From an uncultured Pseudomonadota bacterium (GTDB lineage Bacteria; Pseudomonadota; Alphaproteobacteria; UBA9219), in assembly GCA_903919315.1 (NCBI GenBank), contig CAIXHP010000059.1, positions 1-58,165 of the forward strand: a stretch of 58,165 nt of DNA, given 5' to 3'. The position numbers were made by a program, and so were the translations under genes. Under the pieces are notes generated by a model. It was not told the DNA's origin and ran no database searches. It saw nothing but the letters and a program-made list of their open reading frames with translations. Shown here piece after piece: positions 52,401-58,165 of the stretch. Each line of letters starts with the position of its first letter. The first letter of the stretch is position 1.

Positions 52401-53557
52401 AACCGATCAAGCACGCCTTGCAGCCCTTCGATCTGCTCGCCCAGCTTATCGCCGAGATGGACGGCCTGTTCGCGCGCGAGCTGTTCGCTGGCATACAGGC
52501 GGTCGGCGACGCCGCGCAGGACGGTTTCGGCCTCGATGACGCGGGCGGGGAGGGTGCTGCTGAATTCGTCCAGTACGCGGGTCTGCGAATCAAGCGCGCC
52601 TGCAAGACGTTCGGCCTCTTCGCGCGCGGTGCTGGCGCGCTCGAGGAAATGGGCGATGTTGATGTCGATTTTGCCGGACAAGTCTTGCAGCGTTGACGAG
52701 GCGCTCTCGGCGGCGTTAATGAGGCTGGATTCCTGCGCCCGCGCGGTGTCGGACAGTTTTTTGCTGTCGCGCATGGCTTGTTCGAGGGAGGTGCTGACAA
52801 TTTGCGTGTTCGATTCGATGTCTTGCAGCAGGGTACTCAACTGCTCGCGCACCGCTTCGGTCTGGCGCGAAACGCCGTCGCCGCTCTGCAAAAGCTTGCC
52901 GTCGAGGATGCGCAGCATGGTGAACTTGTCTTCCATCAATTGCTCGATGTGCTGCATGCTGTGACGGATGACGTCTTGGATTTCCTTGACCTGATAAACG
53001 CTGTGCTGTTCGAACTGTTCCAACTCGTTCTTGTGTTGGCGCACGCGTTCCATGATCGTCATCATGTCGTCGTGGTTGACATCCTTGGTGGTGCGGAGAA
53101 GGTCGAGCTGCTCGCGGATCGCCTGATTAAAGCGGCGGATGCGCACTTCGGCGGCGCCTGATTCGCCCGTGATCATCATGAGCTGGCGACGCAACGGCTC
53201 GGCGACCGACTGCACGTCGGCGGCGCGCTGCAGGTACGCCGTGACCATCCAGATCATGCCGACCGGCGAGGCAATGGCCGAAATGCCGATAGCCCAGTTG
53301 ACGAGCGGCAGCCCGCCGAAGGTGTGAGTCGTTCCCGATTGCATCAGCGCGATGGCGACCACGCCCACCCAAACGATGGAAAGCGCAAGCCCCATCCAGA
53401 AAGGCATGCCGGAGAAATTCATCGGCTTTTTCGGAGCCGCGCGGCGCATGGCGGGCTTGGCCGCCGGTTGCTGCGGCGCTGGCGCGCTTTGGGGCTTGGT
53501 CGAATCGAGGGTTCGGACGGGGGACGGACTTAGAGAAGGATGATTAGGATCGACCAT
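46457..53557 (-). CDS. Giant membrane-anchored coiled-coil protein with 171-residue repeats
   Basis: 2366 residues. A Pro/Ala-rich cytoplasmic N-terminus (about 1-48) precedes two transmembrane helices (about 53-73 and 86-109). Almost all the rest is heptad-like, Gln/Ala/Thr-rich coiled coil. Four tandem units of 171 residues (LNGLLNRLTLAQDETAAVAE as reference, 513 bp period) lie at about 48200-50220. Topology and coiled-coil content recall Caulobacter TipN (888 residues, two N-terminal helices), but this is far longer and homology is not shown. A polar scaffold or septum/cell-shape role is inferred. It is followed closely by cysQ and lies 232 bp after mutS. Confidence 0.8.
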   Translation of the reverse strand: MVDPNHPSLSPSPVRTLDSTKPQSAPAPQQPAAKPAMRRAAPKKPMNFSGMPFWMGLALSIVWVGVVAIALMQSGTTHTFGGLPLVNWAIGISAIASPVGMIWMVTAYLQRAADVQSVAEPLRRQLMMITGESGAAEVRIRRFNQAIREQLDLLRTTKDVNHDDMMTIMERVRQHKNELEQFEQHSVYQVKEIQDVIRHSMQHIEQLMEDKFTMLRILDGKLLQSGDGVSRQTEAVREQLSTLLQDIESNTQIVSTSLEQAMRDSKKLSDTARAQESSLINAAESASSTLQDLSGKIDINIAHFLERASTAREEAERLAGALDSQTRVLDEFSSTLPARVIEAETVLRGVADRLYASEQLAREQAVHLGDKLGEQIEGLQGVLDRFGVKIQDIDHGLQQRRSDLDGLVARIGDATDDLSQQLQGSLAHLGNRADDALKQFTAVNAEARRGADDIAAHLTETAAKYEAAALQLGTTSDEHKEKVRSITSEIGTQLSQFEALFNASQMAGQEVQTRAGSALQNLQHVLERLLATRDATQSVGETLTEKLRAAVDQNEVVITRINEAAQMTVHALGIATESLGRQEGAITGQAQAAETSLRGTIEQLQNQAKTAEQTMREQNLSLTSLLKETQERLDSADQRLKDFSSSAAIPVQQAVHEIEQCTTQGLESVGRYGENMQEQLTRLQQFNTRVNGMGEEVSRMTTETLNTIEQLNGRFLAARAAQEDSARSTIEQFGSVADRLQKEVGLLGGNTSQAVSILQQAASQVSQHSQQLQRDAEDSGTKIQIVTSALQTEAAQIRAVLQKQADDLNADLARAEQKFTILGESLKQRTDTAQALLDRMATHYGEMTRATADEFETRAAKLGQTAAQAQTNVETLNNVLQQQISLIGTGSTQLEATASQITGAGGKTLQQLSLLNEKLAVTQETTVNSAQQSVARIEEANNAFQRQSNGLNDAAQNAVIMIQKAGTAFGEQSTRMIDSTHQVEQNIRNLSAATTAFADQSTQIRAAMEQNNHRLVTSLSETVGQLDATTAKLQQAAATATLGADQASSRFHEMTQNASSRIGSTSQELLDIAAKADTTLNSLGASITQQVASLNLVGDQLSEQHRALTAANENQRTQLVDLFDKLGSAHGQASEVAERTITRLTDALQQIQRQLGVLSDQSQTTLANVRTAGTGFADQAGSLLQHAQQAEQQARTVLSVTSALQDQARQLRDALHGEGERTGEILGSLLGRISAGNSELRDLGATAEVTLTSLNNNVTQQTSALNSSMQQISDRQRGLTTALDAQRDVLNGLLNRLTLAQDETAAVAERSVNRLSDSTRQITEQIETIDSCAESSIASIRKVNAGFAEESATLASNAQQAEKQAQALFNNTATLQKEAVQLRASLDGESDRVTQALTALLQKLDGGNTQLIDLGTSAETMLTHLRGTVDAQTTALTGTMRQIDERQRVLNDTLDSQSTTLNGLLNRLTTAQDEATTVAERCAARLTDNILQIARQMDEIDTQANTTLANVHVAGARFGDESAALSQHAQQAEQQTQALFANVSMMQEQARQMRETIQSESDRTGLALDTILAKLTSGSKDLRDLGTTAEGTLTTLHGSVNEQTTALIASMQQISERQRALTSSLDQQRDTLNALLNRLALAQDETSAVAERNAARLTDNTQQITKQMVALESVAQNTLANVRAAGAGFVDEAGTLNIQAQQTEQQVRGMLSVTAAMQDQARQLRESMQGESSRVIEQLNGVVTQLDTTSQQLKQQSGSVINSMDQSVLQFSSLAKTTNETLEKQAEILAAVAEQAEARVASAGDKIRIHVKTVTEAGETTEQQARQLADTAEYATTRLVTLRDTMAASDRDGRAMLDQVSARIAEVKTTLQRELEHVAEVSQLAVEQVTAAGLDLTTQSDTLRANLASSESALVQAATLVRDESVQLPVVLDRSTARIEATGKTFKEQAGVIDYAILGTADRFINVTGAVRDSMMDEARNLEKVAETSDQTLRAFNKALAEQIDAIQLGGKKMSAEQTELVEKSAHSIAQLSASAERLAKLRDEAVQTTEKLAREFDVIDARTGATTQRLAQASEGVNKQITLLTETTERAEGQMLSASQSFREQLERIRTGVQMQIDDINRGLMQITAQLERTGTTLRSATAGTVADVEKIATRFDQTSKDTANQLSDRTARMRVATEEVAKLLSGFGDQIDVLLDRLSMAGDGIKRHESDLIGQLQTALGHLGSVAERLESNRVLTADVSDEAVARLSEVAHSVEKQMRGLTDGSKTVTEIVRGVGQMYADQTHSMNHAVVDAQTQVLQMNKSIEEMQQRTDRMRVALKLQGEDLLNSLEQILRQLSATGDVMGDTVDHVLQRQAEDSLKRIS

Positions 53558-53789
53558 TGTTCGCCTCAACGCCTTGGAAAGAGAGAGTCAAATAACCAGA
53601 CGCGGCCAAGATCATCGCAGGACGCAACGCAACCAATCCGGCGACAAGGCGCATGTAGGCACAGTGACAGCGTCGCGAGTGTAGAGTCCTCTCTTTCAAA
53701 AGGGAAGCGTTAACAGCGCCCAAGTCGTTCATGCGCCGAAAAAGTTACCGAGAGGACACGCCGCTAAGCTCTTGAGCGTTGACAGCGTT

Positions 53790-56462
53790 TCAGGGAAGAA
53801 GTTGCTTGATTCGGTAAATCAGGTCGAGCGCTTCGCGCGGAGTCAGTTCGTCGGGATGGATCGTCTGGAGAAGTTCGTCCAACGCTGCGTTTGATGCGGG
53901 TTTTTCCACGACGGGCGGCAAGGCGTTGAACAGCGGGAGCGTCGCCAGCGTCGCGTTGGACTTGGTGCGCACCGCCTTGCTCTCCAATCGGCGCAGCACG
54001 TCTTCGGCACGCGCGACGACGGCGGGGGGGAGTCCGGCCATCTGCGCGACGTGAATGCCATAGGAACGGTCGGCCACGCCGGGCGCGACTTCGTGGAGGA
54101 AAATGATGTCCTTGTTCCACTCCCTGATTCGCATCGTGGCGCAGCGGAGGGCGGGGAGTTTGTCGGCCAGTTGCGTCAGTTCGTGGTAATGCGTCGCGAA
54201 CAAGGCGCGGCAGCGGTTCACGTCGTGCAGATGCTCGACGGTGGCCCAGGCGATGGAAAGCCCGTCATAGGTCGCTGTCCCGCGCCCGATTTCGTCGAGG
54301 ATGACCAGCGCCCGTTCGCCGGACTGGTTGAGGATGGCGGCCGTCTCGACCATTTCGACCATAAAGGTCGAGCGTCCCCGCGCCAGATCGTCCGCCGCGC
54401 CGACCCGGCTGAACAGCCGATCCACCACGCCGATATGGGCGGATTGGGCCGGGACATAGCTTCCCATCTGCGCCAACAGGACGATTAGGGCGTTTTGGCG
54501 CAAAAAGGTCGACTTACCGGCCATATTCGGCCCCGTAAGGAGCCATAAACGCTGTTCAGGGGCCAAAAGACAGTCGTTGCCGACAAAAGAAGCGCCATCC
54601 TGAGCCTTTTTGAGCGCCTGTTCCACGACCGGATGGCGGCCTTTGCGGATGTCAAAGGATAAGGAGTCATCGATAACCGGACGGGTGTAGTCCTGCTCTA
54701 CCGCCAGTTCGGCCAGCGCCGCCGTCACGTCCAGCTCGGCCAGCGCCGCCGCCGTGCGCCGCAGGTCGGATTGGCGTTGGGCTACGTCCTGCGCCAAATC
54801 GGCGAACAATTGCAGCTCCATGGCCAACGCGCGGTCGGCGGCCTCGGTGATTTTGCGTTCCAGTTCGCCCAGTTCGACCGTGGTGAAGCGTACCGCGCTG
54901 GCGAGGCTCTGCCTGTGGATAAATGTGTCTTTTTGTGTGGATAACTTGTCGGCTTGCGCGGGGGACACCTCTATATAATAGCCGATGACGTTGTTGTGCC
55001 GGATCTTGAGGCCGGGAACGCCGCTCAGCGTGGCGTAGTTTTGCTGCAACCCCGCGATCAGGCGGCGGCTGTCGTCGCGCAACAGCACCAATTCGTCGAG
55101 CGGCGGGGCGTAACCGGACGCGATAAAGCCGCCGTCTCGTGCCTGAAGCGGCAAATCGGGAGCCAGCGCCCGCGCCAGTTTGTCCGCCAGAACGCCGTGT
55201 TCGCCGAGCGCCTGCATGGCCGCGCCAAGGTCGTCCGGAATCTGCGCCGGGTCGAGCGCCAGCAAGGCGCTGCGGATCGCTCCGGCCTGTTGCACCGCGT
55301 CGCGCAGGGCGGCGAGGTCGCGCGGCCCGCCTCGGTTTAACGCGAGCCGCGCCAGCGAACGTTCCAGATCGGGCGTTTCTCTCAACGCTTTTTGCAAAAC
55401 CTCGCGCAAGGTTTTCCGTTGCAACAGAAAGGTCACGGAATCGAGGCGGCGGTTGATGACGGCAACGTCGGTCAGGGGCGCGGTCAACCGCGCCGCCAAC
55501 AACCGCGCTCCGGCCCCCGTCAGCGTCCGGTCGATGGCGGCGAGCAGCGAGCCTTGGCGTTCGCCGTTCAGGGTGCGAGTCAATTCCAGATTGCGCCGCG
55601 TGGCCGGATCAATGGCCGCGATGTGCGCCGCGCCCAGCTGGCGGGGACGCGCCAGATGGGCGAGGTCGTTTCGCTGCGTCAGAGCGGCGTAATCCAACAA
55701 CGCGCCGAGCGCGGCGACTTCGGCGCGCGCAAAATCGCCAAAAGCCTCCAGCTCGTTCACTTTATAAGTCTGTTGCAAGCGGCGGCGGGCGTTGACGCTG
55801 TCAAAACGGCTGTCGGGCTGGGGCGCGAGTTGGTCGCGCCATGCTGCCAGAGTCTCGAACAACTCGGGCCGTTCGACCAAACGCTGCGGGATAAGAATTT
55901 CACTGGGGTTGATCCGGGCCAGCGCGGCGGATAGCTCGGACTCCTCAAGCGCCTGCGTCCACGGCTCGCCCGATGCCAGATCCAGCCACGCTAACGCCAG
56001 ATCATCGCCGGTCGAAGTCAGGCAGGCGAGGTAATTCGCCGAGCGCGAGTCGAGCAGACTGTCCTCCGTCACCGTGCCGGGGGTGACGATGCGGACGACT
56101 TCGCGGGCGACGATGCTCTTGCCGCCGCGCTTTTTGGCCGTCGCGGGGTCTTCGGTCTGCTCACAGATGGCGACGCGAAAGCCCTTGCGGATCAGTTTGG
56201 CGAGATAGTTTTCATGCGCGTGCGCGGGAATGCCGCACATCGGCACATCCTGACCCTGAAACTGGCCGCGTCGGGTGAGGGCGATGTCGAGCGCGGCGGA
56301 AGCCCTTTGGGCATCCTCGAAAAACATCTCATAGAAATCGCCCAAACGGAAAAACAGCAAACAATCCGGCTGCTGCGCCTTGACGGCCAAATACTGCGCC
56401 ATCAACGGCGTCACAGCGTCGTTGGCGGCGGGGTCGGGCGCGTTGGTTAGGGGCAGGGCCAT
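53790..56462 (-). CDS. mutS: DNA mismatch repair protein MutS
   Basis: Recognises mismatches and starts repair. From the ATG at 56462 the protein is 890 residues with the mismatch-binding [15 protein letters not shown], the core domain, Walker [16 protein letters not shown], the ABC signature [14 protein letters not shown], Walker [12 protein letters not shown] and [10 protein letters not shown]. Standard MutS length. Residues upstream of 56462 are not conserved and cross a palindromic repeat. Confidence 0.98.
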   Translation of the reverse strand: MALPLTNAPDPAANDAVTPLMAQYLAVKAQQPDCLLFFRLGDFYEMFFEDAQRASAALDIALTRRGQFQGQDVPMCGIPAHAHENYLAKLIRKGFRVAICEQTEDPATAKKRGGKSIVAREVVRIVTPGTVTEDSLLDSRSANYLACLTSTGDDLALAWLDLASGEPWTQALEESELSAALARINPSEILIPQRLVERPELFETLAAWRDQLAPQPDSRFDSVNARRRLQQTYKVNELEAFGDFARAEVAALGALLDYAALTQRNDLAHLARPRQLGAAHIAAIDPATRRNLELTRTLNGERQGSLLAAIDRTLTGAGARLLAARLTAPLTDVAVINRRLDSVTFLLQRKTLREVLQKALRETPDLERSLARLALNRGGPRDLAALRDAVQQAGAIRSALLALDPAQIPDDLGAAMQALGEHGVLADKLARALAPDLPLQARDGGFIASGYAPPLDELVLLRDDSRRLIAGLQQNYATLSGVPGLKIRHNNVIGYYIEVSPAQADKLSTQKDTFIHRQSLASAVRFTTVELGELERKITEAADRALAMELQLFADLAQDVAQRQSDLRRTAAALAELDVTAALAELAVEQDYTRPVIDDSLSFDIRKGRHPVVEQALKKAQDGASFVGNDCLLAPEQRLWLLTGPNMAGKSTFLRQNALIVLLAQMGSYVPAQSAHIGVVDRLFSRVGAADDLARGRSTFMVEMVETAAILNQSGERALVILDEIGRGTATYDGLSIAWATVEHLHDVNRCRALFATHYHELTQLADKLPALRCATMRIREWNKDIIFLHEVAPGVADRSYGIHVAQMAGLPPAVVARAEDVLRRLESKAVRTKSNATLATLPLFNALPPVVEKPASNAALDELLQTIHPDELTPREALDLIYRIKQLLP

Positions 56463-56659
56463 TGCAATCTCGAAAAAACAATCTCCCTCAGCGGGGCGAC
56501 GAGGGTAACAAGGATTGCCTCCCTCTAAAACAGGATTTATCGACCCGTACCAGCGGTGCTTGCAACAGGTCAAATCATGAGGGATTCTGTACGCTGCACT
56601 CCTGCTGGCATGAAAACCGCGCAATTTTCCCAGCTGCGGCAAATCCAAGCAAAATTCTT

Positions 56660-56706
56660 CGTTCAAGGTTTGGAGAGGCGTTTCTCGCCTCTCCAAACCT
56701 TGAACG
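56660..56706. repeat. Perfect 21-bp stem palindromic element
   Basis: CGTTCAAGGTTTGGAGAGGCG pairs fully with 56686-56706 around a TTTCT loop. It shares TTCAAGGnnTGGAGAGGCG with the element at 58075-58108. Both read GEAxNASPxL on the minus strand. It separates mutS from the unknown gene upstream and may end its transcript. Confidence 0.85.
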
Positions 56707-56740
56707 TTGGCAGGTTAGCTCGCCCGAGTCATAAAAAATC

Positions 56741-58051
56741 TTATAAAGGTGAAGCACTTCCTCTGCTAAAATCGAATTTTACACCACGAGCAGGACGGAA
56801 TGGATGGCCTATACTAAAATTATAACTAAGCCCCAATCGTATTTCTGGACCATAAAAAGCTTTTGCATGTATGCCGCTTTGCCAATAATTATATACGTTG
56901 ACTTCACCCACAACATCCAACCCTTTGATTCCGGTGTGATAGGCCATTTCTGCACCTATAACACCCAAGTCCCAGCCTTCCCTGTTTCTATAAGAAGTTG
57001 GACGTGCTCTCCATGAACCATCGCCAGCATTAAATCCAACGACTCTCTCTCCATTCCAACTATTGTTGGAGTTAAGCAGCCCACCATGCACATAAACCGA
57101 CGCATTGCCAACATCAAGAACGTGTGCTTCCAGTTCAAGTGTTAAGAATTTATTTTCGTTTGTAATGTGATTAGGTTGCCCGCCAAGATTAACGCCTGTT
57201 GCTCTTATCCCAAAGTGACTTCCCCGACAACCAAAATTCATGCCCTCAGAGTGTGGCCTCATCGATCTGGTTACACCGGCGTAACAAGATATGTCGCCTG
57301 TTGCAGGTTCTGAGAGGGGAAGTGAAATAAAAGGCGTTCTTTCTGCTCCATGCCATTGTATCTGTGGTAGTTGAGATTTAATGGAATCCCAAGAGAGCTT
57401 AACTCTGTCCAAAACAGATGTTGTAGGTATGTTTGGCAAACGTGAATGGGCATTATCTGCGAGTGTGGATGGGCGCGCAACAGGACGCGGCTGGAGGGGG
57501 GCTGCCTTCGTAGTTTCTCCTCCTCCTGCATCAAGCCGATGGTGGGCTTTTCCCCGCGTCCATCTATCATCAGTAACAAAGCGGTGCACAAGTCTACTGT
57601 CAGCATTTGCCTCAAGGTAGCCTTGTGGCAAAGTTGCGCGTGCGGCCATGGCAAGTCGCTGCGCCTTATCAAAATCGCCGTGACTTGCTGCCTCATGCGC
57701 AAGATGGTTCGTGACCTTGAGAATATCTTGAGGACTTGCGTCTCCACTTAAAATGTTTTCTGCGGCGTTTCTGATGCCTTTGGGTAGTTTATTCAGGTCG
57801 ATCAGTTCTTTATAACTTCCGCCACCAGTGCCTGCCACCTCAGAAACACCGGAGGACAAATGAGTTGGTGCCAACGGTTTGGGCTCAGCTATCTGGACAG
57901 CAGAAAACTCACCATGAAATGGTGCTTCAAGAGGCTTTTGTTGTTGCCAACGGTTAACCTGATCTAAAACATCACCATCGAGATTGTCATTGGCACTGGC
58001 ATTGTTCACGGGAAAAGCAAAGATAGAATAGACTCGTTGCGAAAGAGGCAT
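56741..58051 (-). CDS. Unknown protein in AT-rich DNA, possible outer-membrane-like C-terminus
   Basis: 436 residues from the ATG at 58051; the frame stays open to a TTG at 58144, close to the window edge, so the true start is unsure. No signal peptide. The first 200 residues are helical and polar (LPKGIRNAAENILSGDASPQ, HGDFDKAQRLAMAARATLPQ). The rest is rich in Gly, Asn and aromatics in a beta pattern (LGVIGAEMAYHTGIKGLDVV, YGPEIRLGLSYNFSIG), like an autotransporter or porin barrel. The AT-rich composition differs from the rest of the window and suggests transfer. No family recognised. Confidence 0.65.
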   Translation of the reverse strand: MPLSQRVYSIFAFPVNNASANDNLDGDVLDQVNRWQQQKPLEAPFHGEFSAVQIAEPKPLAPTHLSSGVSEVAGTGGGSYKELIDLNKLPKGIRNAAENILSGDASPQDILKVTNHLAHEAASHGDFDKAQRLAMAARATLPQGYLEANADSRLVHRFVTDDRWTRGKAHHRLDAGGGETTKAAPLQPRPVARPSTLADNAHSRLPNIPTTSVLDRVKLSWDSIKSQLPQIQWHGAERTPFISLPLSEPATGDISCYAGVTRSMRPHSEGMNFGCRGSHFGIRATGVNLGGQPNHITNENKFLTLELEAHVLDVGNASVYVHGGLLNSNNSWNGERVVGFNAGDGSWRARPTSYRNREGWDLGVIGAEMAYHTGIKGLDVVGEVNVYNYWQSGIHAKAFYGPEIRLGLSYNFSIGHPFRPARGVKFDFSRGSASPL

Positions 58052-58074
58052 TGAATCTTTGTTAACCGGCTTGT

Positions 58075-58108
58075 GATTCAAGGGTGGAGAGGCGTTGGAG
58101 GCCTCTCC
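58075..58108. repeat. Partial copy of the palindromic element, in frame with the adjacent ORF
   Basis: GGAGAGGC at 58086-58093 pairs with GCCTCTCC at 58101-58108. Together with the preceding TTCAAGG it matches the element at 56660. On the minus strand it reads GEASNASPPLN in the frame of the neighbouring ORF. Confidence 0.6.
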
Positions 58109-58165
58109 GATGGCAAAGTTTAATAGCGCGGCGCTTTTACGCAAGCGGCAATTTCAGCGCCTGAC

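Overview
The window is a GC-rich chromosomal segment, most likely from an alphaproteobacterium. The evidence is the combination ddl-ftsQ-ftsA, trpF-trpB-trpA with pyrF and lapA alongside, flgB-flgC-fliE, class 2 pyrD, and giant polar-type coiled-coil architecture. I cannot name a genus from sequence alone. Most of it is tightly packed housekeeping DNA, with 1-4 bp stop/start overlaps inside operons and several convergent genes overlapping at their 3' ends.

Layout. 1-7.7 kb: the tail of an S24-type repressor, pyrD, convergent aroB/aroK, a small membrane protein with a large exported protein, xerD, and a DUF2142-like membrane protein. 7.7-12.3 kb: secA, galE and a Tat-exported DUF882/M15 peptidase. 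12.3-14.4 kb: an Nramp-like transporter behind a long structured leader. 14.4-19.2 kb: ftsA, ftsQ and an unusual double-length D-Ala-D-Ala ligase, a remnant dcw cluster without ftsZ next to it. 19.2-23 kb: fliE-flgC-flgB and transketolase. 23-24.2 kb: dispersed palindromic repeats and a duplicated gene tail flanking an AT-richer unknown gene. 24.1-27.4 kb: three type II secretion/type IV pilus-like inner-membrane genes (M-, L- and F-like). 27.5-35.5 kb: a surface-fibre locus. 35.5-39 kb: a cysteine hydrolase, tRNA-Gln, rlmE, rlmJ and a quinone reductase. 39-43 kb: trpA, trpB, trpF, pyrF, lapA. 43-46.4 kb: an unknown gene, mutM, a small exported protein, cysQ. 46.4-56.5 kb: a 2366-residue coiled-coil membrane protein and mutS. 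The window ends in an AT-richer unknown gene bordered by palindromic elements.

The best candidate for an undescribed system is the 27.5-35.5 kb locus. It has three DUF4402-type exported subunits, a PapD-like periplasmic chaperone and a 1498-residue usher-like protein with an internally duplicated N-terminal half and a C-terminal SdrD/Cna-B-like segment. Two DUF4402 proteins carry a penultimate tyrosine and a conserved cysteine pair, as expected of donor-strand-exchange pilins. The locus also has its own repeats, palindrome and intercistronic hairpin.

Other notable points are the tandem Ddl fusion, mutually exclusive RNA pairings in front of the Nramp-like gene, 171-residue repeats in the giant coiled-coil protein, and two independent cases of a gene's 3' end copied elsewhere together with its adjoining palindromic repeat.
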